Below the pieces are notes generated by a model. That model was not told where the DNA came from. It was given only the letters and a program-made list of their open reading frames with translations, and searched no databases. 64,000 nt of DNA from the NCBI GenBank assembly GCA_963770915.1, contig CAVYRG010000001.1, forward strand, positions 1,302,001 to 1,366,000. The letters are read 5' to 3'. Positions 1 to 8,138 of the stretch are shown here, in pieces. Both the position numbers and the translations under genes were made by a program. Source of the DNA: PALSA-270 sp963770915 (lineage in GTDB: Bacteria > Acidobacteriota > Terriglobia > Terriglobales > Acidobacteriaceae). The first letter of the stretch is position 1; each line of letters starts with the position of its first letter.

Positions 1-543
1 AGATTCAATGTTCTTAATTTCGCTTTGATCGGAAGCGGAAATCCGCTGCCAGCTCTCGCCGGAATCGAGGGTGCGGTAGACGCCGTCGAGCGCGCCGGCT
101 ACGAGCACATGAGAGTCGGAAGCCGCAAGCGCCAAGGCGCGAATGGATTTTCCATGCATGCCGGGCAGCGCTTCCCAGGTCTTGCCGCCGTCGCGGGAGC
201 GGAACAGATCGCCGGCCTGCTGGTCGTCCACACTCCAGGCGGCTACGAAAATGGTTTTGGAATTTTGCGGGTCTACGATGATGTGGTCGAGAACATAGTC
301 GTCGCCATCACCAAGATGAGCAAGGCGCGCCCAGCTATGGCCGCCGTCCTTGGAGGTGAAAAGCTCTCCTGTGCTGGTGCCCAGAAAAAGATGGTCTGGG
401 TTCTGCGGATCGTAGCTGAGGCTGCGGGCGTCGCCGCCATCCGGCCCCAGGACTGCCCATTGCCCGGCCCATGAAACCGAAGCCAAAGACAGCACTACGA
501 TCGCCGCAATCCACCATTTTCTCGAAGCGAAACCAGAACGCAT
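1..543 (-). CDS. Secreted BNR/VPS10-type beta-propeller protein (3' part outside window)
   Basis: Read on the minus strand from an ATG at 543, the frame stays open to position 1, so the C-terminus lies outside the window. The first about 26 residues form a signal peptide (MRSGFASRKWW then a hydrophobic stretch ending SVSWAG). The rest holds repeated blades with Asp-box-like turns (SKDGGHSW, SRDGGKTW, TLDSGESW), the hallmark of sialidase/BNR and Ycf48-like propellers. Such proteins are exported and often act in surface assembly or glycan binding; the substrate here cannot be told. No partner is visible in the window, because the next gene upstream (OmpA-like) ends in a terminator. Confidence 0.8.
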   Translation of the reverse strand, partial: MRSGFASRKWWIAAIVVLSLASVSWAGQWAVLGPDGGDARSLSYDPQNPDHLFLGTSTGELFTSKDGGHSWARLAHLGDGDDYVLDHIIVDPQNSKTIFVAAWSVDDQQAGDLFRSRDGGKTWEALPGMHGKSIRALALAASDSHVLVAGALDGVYRTLDSGESWQRISASDQSEIKNIES

Positions 544-632
544 AGCGACTCCCCCAGGGACCTAGCGAGGCCCAAAGGCCAGCCTGACAGCGTAACCACT
601 GCCAATCAAGTTACCGAAGGGAAGGGAAAGAA

Positions 633-663
633 GGGCCGGTCGAGTTCCGACTGCGACCGGCCC
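633..663 (-). terminator. Rho-independent terminator after the OmpA-like gene
   Basis: Perfect 10-bp inverted repeat GGGCCGGTCG / CGACCGGCCC (633-642 and 654-663) with an 11-nt loop. On the minus strand it is followed by the T-rich run TTCTTTCCCTTC. It lies 17 nt beyond the TAA at 681 in the alternative frame of the OmpA-like gene, which supports 681 rather than 754 as the original end of that gene. Confidence 0.75.
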
Positions 664-753
664 AGCTCCTTTCGATTGTGTTAGTTAGCCTTGGCCTTAG
701 ACATCTTCTTAGCCGCGGCATGGGGATGATCCGGCACGGCTTTCACTTTGGAT

Positions 754-2316
754 TCATCCACGGTTTGCGGTGCCTTCGCCCGAGAACGTCGCACCCGGCG
801 GGACCACCCAGAATTCGGTGGTCATGGTGCCCGCGCTTCCGGTACGGGTCTCGATGCGCGTGGGATCAATCGCCTGCTTCGCTTCGCCGCCCGAGAGATA
901 CGCCTTTGCGTCGACAGCGCGTTCCCCCGCCAGATTCTTACGCTTTTCGGTGGGCTCGGCATTGCCGACGATCACCAGCTTGTTGTCGGCATTCTGCTGC
1001 AGGTTCTTGGCCACGTCGTCGAGGATGGCCTTGCACTCGTTATCCACGCGCCACGGTTTCCCGATTTTGGCCATCTTCGAGAAATCACACTCGCTCAGCT
1101 TGCTGGCTTGCGGCGGGGGCGGAGGCGGAGGTTCGACCGTCGCCTGCGTCGAAGCGGATGTGTTGAGCCCGCGCTGGTCGGTGCAAGTCGCGGTCACCGT
1201 AATGGGACCGGGAGAAGCGCCGCTGGTATTCAAGGTCGCCGTATCTCCGCTGCCGGAAATGCTGCCGCCGCTGGCGGTCCAGCCCGCTACCGTGACCGGC
1301 ACGCTGTCAGGGCTGGTGCAAGTGCAGGAGACCGTCACCGTTCCGCCGGTCTGCACCGAGGTCGGATTGGCGGAGCAGGACATGGTCGGCGGATGCTTGG
1401 GCAGCTCTTTCACGGTGAAAGAAGCCGAACAGCTCATCGCGCCGCCCTTCTTCATTTTGGGATCGTTCACGTGAGCCGTAACCGTGTAGCTGCCGCCGGC
1501 GAGGCCGTTGGTATCAATGTTGGCAGTGGTGTCTTTACCGGTGATTTTTCCGCCGGTGCTGGCCCAGTCATAGGTCAGCGTGTGCTTGGGATTCGCATTG
1601 CTCACGGTCGCGGTCGCGGTGATCGGCTCGCCCACCATCACCTCAGAGGGCTGCACCGAACAACTGAGCGAAGGCGTCAGTTCGGGCGCGCCGCCGAGAT
1701 TGAACAACAGGCCGGCGCGCAGGCGAACGCCGTTCAGGGCCACGCGGCGCAAGTCGGGAAAGGCCTGATCGACGAAATTCGCGTAGTTGTGCCGCCCCAA
1801 AACATAATCCGCTTCGAACAGGCGGATGGATAGGCGTGGCCACGCCGGCAAATCGATTCCCCCTCCGAGCACTGCGCCGAGGCCATTGTCGCCCGTCAGA
1901 TTGTTCACATTCAGGTGGTTCAAACCGATGAGCGTATGGGCGAAAAAATTCATCCCTGGTGTGCGTAACATCACTCGCGGTCCTACCGACAAAGTAGTTT
2001 CAAATCCAAAACTGTTCCAGTTGTTACCCAGATCGGCTTCGAGCGCCCAGATGCGACTCAGGTTGTAGGCCGCCGCCACTCCGAAGCCTTTTCCCATATC
2101 AGGCGGCTTTAGGGCAACAGGCATATTGAAGGGTTGCCCGGGCGCCGGCACTTGGCCTCCGGGGTTGAGCCATTGGTACCCCACAAAGAAATCCGCCTTG
2201 GGAGTGGAGGTCTGCTCCTGCGCGTACACAGGTGTGGAAATCGCAATCAAAATTAGCGGGAGCAAGAACCTGAAAAGAAGCGAACGATCGGTTCGCGAAT
2301 TACATCGAGGTGACAT
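754..2316 (-). CDS. OmpA-like outer-membrane protein with Ig-like repeats, probably frameshifted at the 3' end
   Basis: The start is the ATG at 2316, because GGAGGA lies 4 nt upstream; the frame also has a TTG 12 nt earlier. Order of parts: a signal peptide (cleavage after VYAQ), a beta-barrel-like region of about 190 residues (porin-type, FFVGYQWLNPGG onwards), two or three Ig/PKD-like repeats (SCSVQPSEVMVGEP, SCSANPTSVQTGG), a proline run, and an OmpA C-terminal-like domain that would bind peptidoglycan (LVIVGNAEPTEKRKNLAGER). The annotated frame stops at 754 after TANRG. A +1 shift near 775 instead gives a Lys/Ala/His-rich tail (APQTVDESKVKAV and on) to a TAA at 681, directly before the terminator. 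The role is probably envelope anchoring. Confidence 0.8.
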   Translation of the reverse strand: MSPRCNSRTDRSLLFRFLLPLILIAISTPVYAQEQTSTPKADFFVGYQWLNPGGQVPAPGQPFNMPVALKPPDMGKGFGVAAAYNLSRIWALEADLGNNWNSFGFETTLSVGPRVMLRTPGMNFFAHTLIGLNHLNVNNLTGDNGLGAVLGGGIDLPAWPRLSIRLFEADYVLGRHNYANFVDQAFPDLRRVALNGVRLRAGLLFNLGGAPELTPSLSCSVQPSEVMVGEPITATATVSNANPKHTLTYDWASTGGKITGKDTTANIDTNGLAGGSYTVTAHVNDPKMKKGGAMSCSASFTVKELPKHPPTMSCSANPTSVQTGGTVTVSCTCTSPDSVPVTVAGWTASGGSISGSGDTATLNTSGASPGPITVTATCTDQRGLNTSASTQATVEPPPPPPPQASKLSECDFSKMAKIGKPWRVDNECKAILDDVAKNLQQNADNKLVIVGNAEPTEKRKNLAGERAVDAKAYLSGGEAKQAIDPTRIETRTGSAGTMTTEFWVVPPGATFSGEGTANRG

Positions 2317-2605
2317 GGAATCCTCCAAAATCGTGCTTCCCCAAGCTGCTTTCTACTTGGAAACCCATTGGAGTCGCCCGAAAACTGCTCATTACTGCTT
2401 GGTTACGCGAATCTGATTCTATCGCACCGGCAGTGAAAAATCGGGGTGAGAAACTCATTTTGGGAATAATGAACCGCATCTTTCTAGGGCAAATCTCATA
2501 TTGATACAATAGCCTCCGCATGACTCGTGGGTCTGGACTCGGCCGACTGCAGCCACGTAAGAAGGACTTAATGTAGCATCAGGAATTCAAGAGTTTCCTG
2601 CGCAT

Positions 2606-4006
2606 ATGAGCCAAGAAAGAGTTTTGATCGTCGAAGACGAGATCAACGAACGCACCGGACTGGCGGAGCTGCTGTCCTCCTGGGGTTATCGCGTAGAGAC
2701 GGCGACTGATGGTGCGGACGGCCTTGACAAAGTTGCGTCGTGGTCGCCCTCAATCGTCGTCACCGACATGAAGATGCCGCGCATGGGAGGCCTGGAGCTT
2801 CTCGAGCGCCTGGCCAGCGAAGCTCAAACCATCGCCGTGGTCGTGGTCACGGCACAGGGCACGATCGACAACGCGGTGCAAGCCATGCGCATGGGCGCGT
2901 ACGACTACATCACCAAGCCGATCGACACCAACCGCTTGCGCACCATCCTGCAAAATGCATCGGCGCTGCTGGGCACGCGGGCAGAACTGGAAGTGACCCG
3001 CCGCAAACTGCGCGATACCGGCTCGCTGGGCAGTCTGATTGGGGCCTCCAAGAAAATGCAGGAACTTTTTCACCTGATCGAAATGGTGGCGCCCAGCACG
3101 GCGTCGGTGCTGATCACGGGGGCCAGCGGCACGGGAAAGGAACTGGTGGCGCGCACCATCCATGAGCTCAGCCCGCGGCGAAACAAGGCATTCGTCCCCA
3201 TCAACTGCGCCGCGATTCCGGAAACGCTTATCGAAAGCGAAATCTTCGGCCACGAAAAAGGCGCATTCACGGGCGCGCTGGAGCGCCGCACCGGCTGCTT
3301 CGAATTGGCCGAGGGCGGAACCCTGCTGCTCGATGAGATTGGAGAAATGCCCATCGCCACCCAGGCCAAGCTGCTGCGGGTACTCGAGGATCACAAACTG
3401 CGCCGCCTGGGCAGCAAAGTGGAAACCACGGTGGATGTGCGAGTGCTGGCGGCCACCAACAAAGTTCCTGAAGAAGCGGTGGCGCGCGGCGAACTGCGCA
3501 ACGATCTCTACTACCGGCTGAATGTATTCAACCTTCACATGCCCACGCTGCGCGAGCATAAAGAAGATATCCCTGACCTGGTGCACTCGCTATTGACGGA
3601 TATGAGCGCCAAGCACGGCCGGAAGGTCGCCACCGTGAGCGAAGCCGTGCTCAACCAGTTCCACAACTATTCCTGGCCAGGCAATGTGCGCGAGCTGCGC
3701 AATACGCTGGAGCGGGCGGTGATTGTCTGCGAAGGATCGGTGATCGAAACGCGGCATCTGCCGCCGGGCTTTGGCCAGACCACGCTGCGCACTTCGGTGG
3801 AAGATCCCGACGCGGTTCGCCTGGGAGTAGGGACGACTGTGGAGGAAGCGGAGAAGCTTCTGATTCTGAAGACGCTGGAAGCGACGAGCAACAATAAGAC
3901 CAAGGCTGCGGAAATTCTTGCCATCAGTTTGAAGACCCTGCACAACAAGCTGAAGGAGTACGGCAATATGGCGGTCGAAGCTGTTTCCGAGAAGGAAGAG
4001 ACATAA
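2606..4006 (+). CDS. Sigma-54-dependent response regulator, NtrC family
   Basis: A complete 466-residue NtrC-type activator. The receiver domain is at about 5-120, with phospho-acceptor Asp54 in VVTDMKMPRM and the lysine of TKP at about 104. The AAA+ domain follows at about 143-380: Walker A GASGTGKE (172-179), the sigma-54 contact motif GAFTGA (219-224) and Walker B LLLDEIG. A Fis-type HTH ends the protein (NNKTKAAEILAISLKTLH). Phosphorylation should drive oligomerisation and open-complex formation at sigma-54 promoters. The histidine kinase 61 nt downstream is the evident partner. The targets are not visible; no clear -24/-12 promoter was found by eye nearby. Confidence 0.95.
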   Translation: MSQERVLIVEDEINERTGLAELLSSWGYRVETATDGADGLDKVASWSPSIVVTDMKMPRMGGLELLERLASEAQTIAVVVVTAQGTIDNAVQAMRMGAYDYITKPIDTNRLRTILQNASALLGTRAELEVTRRKLRDTGSLGSLIGASKKMQELFHLIEMVAPSTASVLITGASGTGKELVARTIHELSPRRNKAFVPINCAAIPETLIESEIFGHEKGAFTGALERRTGCFELAEGGTLLLDEIGEMPIATQAKLLRVLEDHKLRRLGSKVETTVDVRVLAATNKVPEEAVARGELRNDLYYRLNVFNLHMPTLREHKEDIPDLVHSLLTDMSAKHGRKVATVSEAVLNQFHNYSWPGNVRELRNTLERAVIVCEGSVIETRHLPPGFGQTTLRTSVEDPDAVRLGVGTTVEEAEKLLILKTLEATSNNKTKAAEILAISLKTLHNKLKEYGNMAVEAVSEKEET

Positions 4007-4067
4007 ACGGCGGACGAGCCTCACGGCCCGGCGAGCAACCTCTTCCGCCGAAACGCCACCCTAGCGT

Positions 4068-5930
4068 ATGCGCCGACGAACTCAACTCGTACTGGCGATC
4101 ACCTTCATGGTGGCCGCCCTGGTGACGGCGTTTTCTTACATCTATATTTCGCAGCTGCTGCGCCAGCGCATCACCACCGCGAGCGAAACTGCCTCACAAC
4201 TGACTTCACAACTCGAGTATCTCGCGACTAACGCGGCTCCCGACATCAGCAGCACGAAAGTTGACACCAATGATCCAGCGGCGGTGCGCAAGGCCGTCGC
4301 CTATTACCTCAGCACGGACCGCGATCTCAATACGCTGCTGGAGTCGGTCGTAGGGAATTGGCCGATCGTCCTGGACGCTGCCATCGTAGACTCCAATGGG
4401 CGGGCCATTCTGCATACCAATTCCGAGCTCATTGGAAAACAGGTTCCCGAACGCCCTGACTTCCAGCTCGTGCGGCGCGCCGAGTTCTGGCAGCAGCTGC
4501 ATATGGTGTACAACCCTCCCACGGTATACGACGTGCGCTTGCCCTTGCAGCTGAATGGCGCGCCCTTTGGAAGCATTCGGGTGGGAATCTCGACAGTGTT
4601 GCTGAAGAGCGAAGTGACGCCCGGGCTGCGGCGCGCGGTCATCTTTTCTTCTACCGCCATCTTTCTTTCCTTGTTGTTGGCGGCGGGACTTTCGCGGCTG
4701 GCCTTAGGCCCGCTGGAAGATATTAATCGCAGCCTGGACAGCGTTGCCACAGGCGGGGCAGATGTGGTGCCCGAAGATGCGGGCCGCGACGAATACGGCC
4801 TGGTGACGCTCAAGATCGCGCACTTGGGAAGACAGATGCGCGACACCAAGGAGATTTTCTCCGCTCTGAAGGACAACGTGGACCAGATCATGGCCAACCT
4901 GCAGGACGGCCTGATGCTTTTTACCCGCGACTCGCGGGTGGTGCTGGTCAGCGCGTCGGTGGAGCGCTTCCTCGGCCGGCCCCGCTACGAGTTGCTCGGG
5001 CGCGGAGTAAAAGAAATATTTTCCGCGTCCACTCCGGTGGGAAAGATGGTTCTGGAAGCGTTTCAATCGGTCCGGCCGGTCACGCAGACCGAGGTGGAAA
5101 CCAGCACTGGGAAGCACATGCAAGTTTCGCTGGATTTCATTCAGGAGCGGGGAACGCAAATCGGAGCGCTTCTCACTCTACGCGACAGCGAGTCGGTTCG
5201 CCGCATTGAAAACGATATTGAAATTTCGCGGCGGCTTTCGGCGAGTGGGAGGCTCACCCGCGGCGTGGCCCACGAAGTGAAGAACCCCATCAACGCTATC
5301 GTTCTGCACCTGCAGTTGCTGCAGAACAAGCTGCAACAGATCGATCCGGATACGCGCCGTCACATGGACATCATCGGCAGCGAAATTCATCGCCTCGACC
5401 GGGTGGTGCAGATTCTGGTGGACTTCATGCGTTCGCGCGAGCTGCATCTGGAAGAAATCGATCTGCGCCGTTTGCTGGAAGATGTCGCGGTGCTCGCCAT
5501 GCCCGACGCGGCGCAGCATCAGGTCATGATAACGCGCGAACTGCCGCCGGCAGCTCTGAAGGTCAACGTGGACATCGACTTCATGAAGCAAGCCATCCTC
5601 AACGTGGTGCTGAATGGAGTGCAGGCGATGCCGCAGGGTGGGACACTCACCATCTCGGCGATTCGCGAACAGGGCACGGTGGTCACGCGCATTCGCGATG
5701 AGGGCGGAGGAATCTCGCCGGAGATCCAGGAAAAGATTTTCGAGCTGTATTTCACAACCAAGACCGATGGCAGCGGCATCGGACTGGCCCAGACCAATCA
5801 GATTCTGCAGTGGCACTATGGCTCGGTTGATTTTGAATCCGCGGAAGGCAAAGGTACCACGTTTATCCTCCGCCTGCCTCTCGTAGGGTCGCGGATGGAC
5901 AACTTGAAAGAGGCGGTCACGGGAGCTTAA
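4068..5930 (+). CDS. Membrane sensor histidine kinase, partner of the NtrC-type regulator
   Basis: A 620-residue kinase. TM1 is at about 7-28, an extracytoplasmic sensor region at about 30-188, TM2 at about 189-207, a HAMP linker to about 262, a PAS domain at about 268-375, the HisKA dimerisation domain with phospho-His402 in GVAHEVKNPINAI, and the HATPase domain with N box (LNVVLNGVQA), G1 (DEGGGI) and G2 (GSGIGL). It should autophosphorylate and pass phosphate to Asp54 of the upstream regulator, with which it probably forms an operon. The sensor region has a dCache/sCache-like look (AAIVDSNGRAILHTN), but the ligand is unknown. Confidence 0.93.
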   Translation: MRRRTQLVLAITFMVAALVTAFSYIYISQLLRQRITTASETASQLTSQLEYLATNAAPDISSTKVDTNDPAAVRKAVAYYLSTDRDLNTLLESVVGNWPIVLDAAIVDSNGRAILHTNSELIGKQVPERPDFQLVRRAEFWQQLHMVYNPPTVYDVRLPLQLNGAPFGSIRVGISTVLLKSEVTPGLRRAVIFSSTAIFLSLLLAAGLSRLALGPLEDINRSLDSVATGGADVVPEDAGRDEYGLVTLKIAHLGRQMRDTKEIFSALKDNVDQIMANLQDGLMLFTRDSRVVLVSASVERFLGRPRYELLGRGVKEIFSASTPVGKMVLEAFQSVRPVTQTEVETSTGKHMQVSLDFIQERGTQIGALLTLRDSESVRRIENDIEISRRLSASGRLTRGVAHEVKNPINAIVLHLQLLQNKLQQIDPDTRRHMDIIGSEIHRLDRVVQILVDFMRSRELHLEEIDLRRLLEDVAVLAMPDAAQHQVMITRELPPAALKVNVDIDFMKQAILNVVLNGVQAMPQGGTLTISAIREQGTVVTRIRDEGGGISPEIQEKIFELYFTTKTDGSGIGLAQTNQILQWHYGSVDFESAEGKGTTFILRLPLVGSRMDNLKEAVTGA

Positions 5931-5974
5931 ACGGCGCAAAACACCTCCCTTGCCGACGCATCCTGCAGTAGAAT

Positions 5975-6811
5975 TTGCATCAATGCAGTGTCCCGTTGGC
6001 TGGGACGAATGATCTTATGACTCTGGCCGCCATCCTCGAAGTGTGTCTTTTGCTGGCTTCGCCCTCCCTGTTCAGCAGTCGTGGGGTGATGCTCGCCAGC
6101 CAGGAGCCGGCACGGGCTCAGCAGGATTCTTCTTCAACCACGCCCTCTCAGCAGCCCGCTCCACCTGAGGACAAATCCGCTCCCCCAGCGCCACCCACCA
6201 GTTCTGAGCCGGCTCAACAGAATGCTCCTGCCGGAAGTGAGGGAGCGCAATCTAGTGCGCAGCCCCGGACGCCTGCCACCCCAACCCAAGCGCCTCCGGC
6301 ACCGCAAACCAAACCGGCGGAAATCAAAGCGCCTGCAAAACCCGTTCGCCGCAAAAGCTCAAGCACGCACAAGACGAAGCCGAAACACGCCACGGGCGGG
6401 GCAACGACCACGAACGGGAGCACACCGACAAAGCACAAAACGAAGCCTGCAACAAAACCGGTGAAGAAGAGAGCTTCCCACCCCCGGACCACCGGCCAGT
6501 CTCAGAATCCCAAGAAAGTGGTGGTGCGGAATGGAAGCACGAAGGACCCATCGGTGCAGCTATCCCCGAGCCTGAGCCAGCAGCAAGCCTCCAGCCAAAA
6601 CCAGGATGCCACTCAACTGTTGTCGGCCACGGACGCAAATCTAAAGAAGCTCGAAGGTCGAACCCTGACTACAAGCCAGCAGGATGCGGTGAACCAGATC
6701 CAGCAGTATATGCAGCAGGCCAAGACGGCTGCCGCGGCGGGCGACGTTGAGCGCGCTCATAACCTGGCGGTCAAGGCGCATGTGTTGTCAGATGAGTTGG
6801 TGAAGCACTGA
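5975..6811 (+). CDS. Exported proline/lysine-rich protein of unknown function
   Basis: A 278-residue protein with three parts. The N-terminal hydrophobic stretch is signal-like (best from the internal Met at 6017: MTLAAILEVCLLLASPSLF). A low-complexity region at about 45-215 is rich in Pro, Gln, Ala, Thr and Lys. A compact C-terminal segment of about 60 residues (LSATDANLKKLEGRTLTTSQQ ...) is predicted helical or coiled coil. Start choice is open between 5975 and 6017, as neither has a strong ribosome site. The pattern fits a periplasm-spanning linker protein. It follows the histidine kinase by 44 nt, so it may be co-transcribed. No catalytic motif is visible. Confidence 0.7.
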   Translation: MHQCSVPLAGTNDLMTLAAILEVCLLLASPSLFSSRGVMLASQEPARAQQDSSSTTPSQQPAPPEDKSAPPAPPTSSEPAQQNAPAGSEGAQSSAQPRTPATPTQAPPAPQTKPAEIKAPAKPVRRKSSSTHKTKPKHATGGATTTNGSTPTKHKTKPATKPVKKRASHPRTTGQSQNPKKVVVRNGSTKDPSVQLSPSLSQQQASSQNQDATQLLSATDANLKKLEGRTLTTSQQDAVNQIQQYMQQAKTAAAAGDVERAHNLAVKAHVLSDELVKH

Positions 6812-6862
6812 TGCTTTTCGCCGCCGGCGCAAGCCGCAGGTTCAGTTGTTCCACTCCAAGGT

Positions 6863-7996
6863 TTATTTTCCGCTTGCCCTCGCGGCGTTCACTTTGGCCA
6901 GAAGATCACGAATCATGGGCTGCGCAGGCCCGGAAATCTTTGCCGCTTCGGTGAGAATCTCTCTTGCGGGCATCAACTGCCGCAGCTTGGCATAGGCGAA
7001 GCCGAGGCGATAAGCCGCCACAGCAAAAGACTGGTCGTCCTGTCCTCGCAGCAGCGCGACCGCCGACTTCAGCTCGGGAATGGCGGCCTGCGTTTTGTCC
7101 TGCTTCATGTAGGCATAGCCCAGGGTGGAATAGGCCGCGCCCGCGGAAACTTTGCGGGTTCGGTCAGCGTCCGGTTCGTTAGCTTTGGCCAGCGCGATCG
7201 CCTTTTGTGCGTCGGCGATCGCCTTTGCGAGACTCCCGGGCTTGGAGTCGTCGGCATACGCGCTGGCCAGCATCAATAGCGCGGGAAGGTTATCGGGATT
7301 CGCCGCCAGAGTCTTTTCGCCAAAGGCGATCAACCGCGGAGGGTCGTTGAGCTGGGAGAGAGCGACCATCGCGAAGGAAGTGACCGAGTCTTCGTATTTC
7401 GAATTGGGGAAGGCCGGCGTGAACTGCTCAATGTAGGACATGCGCGCCTTGGGATCGTTCTCCCCGATAATCGCGTTGTAAGCCGCCGCCTCGAGAAATT
7501 CGTAAGAGGATTGATTGTTCGCTTTTGCCTCTCTGACGCGGTTGGCGAAGTCCTCATCGCTTACGCCCTCCGGTTTTTTCCCGGCGCCAATCGCGTTGTA
7601 GGCGCGTCCGCCGCGCGCGCAGTATTCCATGACTTTTGCGTTGTCCTTGGCTTGCTGGGCGCTCGAAGCCTGCATGACCAAAATGTCCAGGTTGTCGGGT
7701 ACCGCCACCAGCGCTTTGTCGCCGTATTCGAGGGCCTTCTGCGGATCGCCGGCGGTTTGGTAATACTGAGCGATCTGCCAATTGCCATACGCTACCGCCT
7801 GAGGATTGGAAGCATACTTTTGCACGAAGTCCTGGTACATCGCCAGCTTCTTCTGCGGGTCTTGCTCGTTGGTGATGAGCTGCAAGTCGTGGTCTTCCGG
7901 CGTGCCAGCGGAAATCACGATTCTCTCGGTTTGCGCGCGTAAGAGACCAACCTGCAGAAGAGCGGCGATCAGTCCGAGAAGCAGATTGCGTTTCAT
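6863..7996 (-). CDS. Exported tetratricopeptide-repeat protein
   Basis: The start is the ATG at 7996, with AGGAGGTT a few bases upstream; the open frame reaches 8035 but without a site. A signal peptide (MKRNLLLGLIAALLQVGLLRAQ) is followed by TPR-type helix pairs along the whole protein (WQIAQYYQTAGDPQKALEYG, YSTLGYAYMKQDKTQAAIPE, YRLGFAYAKLRQLMPAREI). It is probably a periplasmic protein-interaction scaffold; the partner is unknown. It lies 142 nt downstream of the large TPR-CHAT gene on the same strand, so the two TPR proteins may share transcription. Confidence 0.85.
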   Translation of the reverse strand: MKRNLLLGLIAALLQVGLLRAQTERIVISAGTPEDHDLQLITNEQDPQKKLAMYQDFVQKYASNPQAVAYGNWQIAQYYQTAGDPQKALEYGDKALVAVPDNLDILVMQASSAQQAKDNAKVMEYCARGGRAYNAIGAGKKPEGVSDEDFANRVREAKANNQSSYEFLEAAAYNAIIGENDPKARMSYIEQFTPAFPNSKYEDSVTSFAMVALSQLNDPPRLIAFGEKTLAANPDNLPALLMLASAYADDSKPGSLAKAIADAQKAIALAKANEPDADRTRKVSAGAAYSTLGYAYMKQDKTQAAIPELKSAVALLRGQDDQSFAVAAYRLGFAYAKLRQLMPAREILTEAAKISGPAQPMIRDLLAKVNAARASGK

Positions 7997-8138
7997 GCAC
8001 AACCTCCTCCGTCTTGGAATAAAGAAGAATTGCATCGCTGCCAGCAGCGCGAATGCTAGCGCCGAAACCGGCTGGCTGCAAGCGGAGAAATTGGGCTGCG
8101 GTTGTTTCGCGGGTAAGAACAGCCGTCTTGTCGCGTAT

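Noticed and set aside
748..1833. Plus-strand open frame of 361 codons over the OmpA-like gene
   Set aside because: Arg/Gly-rich shadow; the minus strand has signal peptide, ribosome site and terminator.
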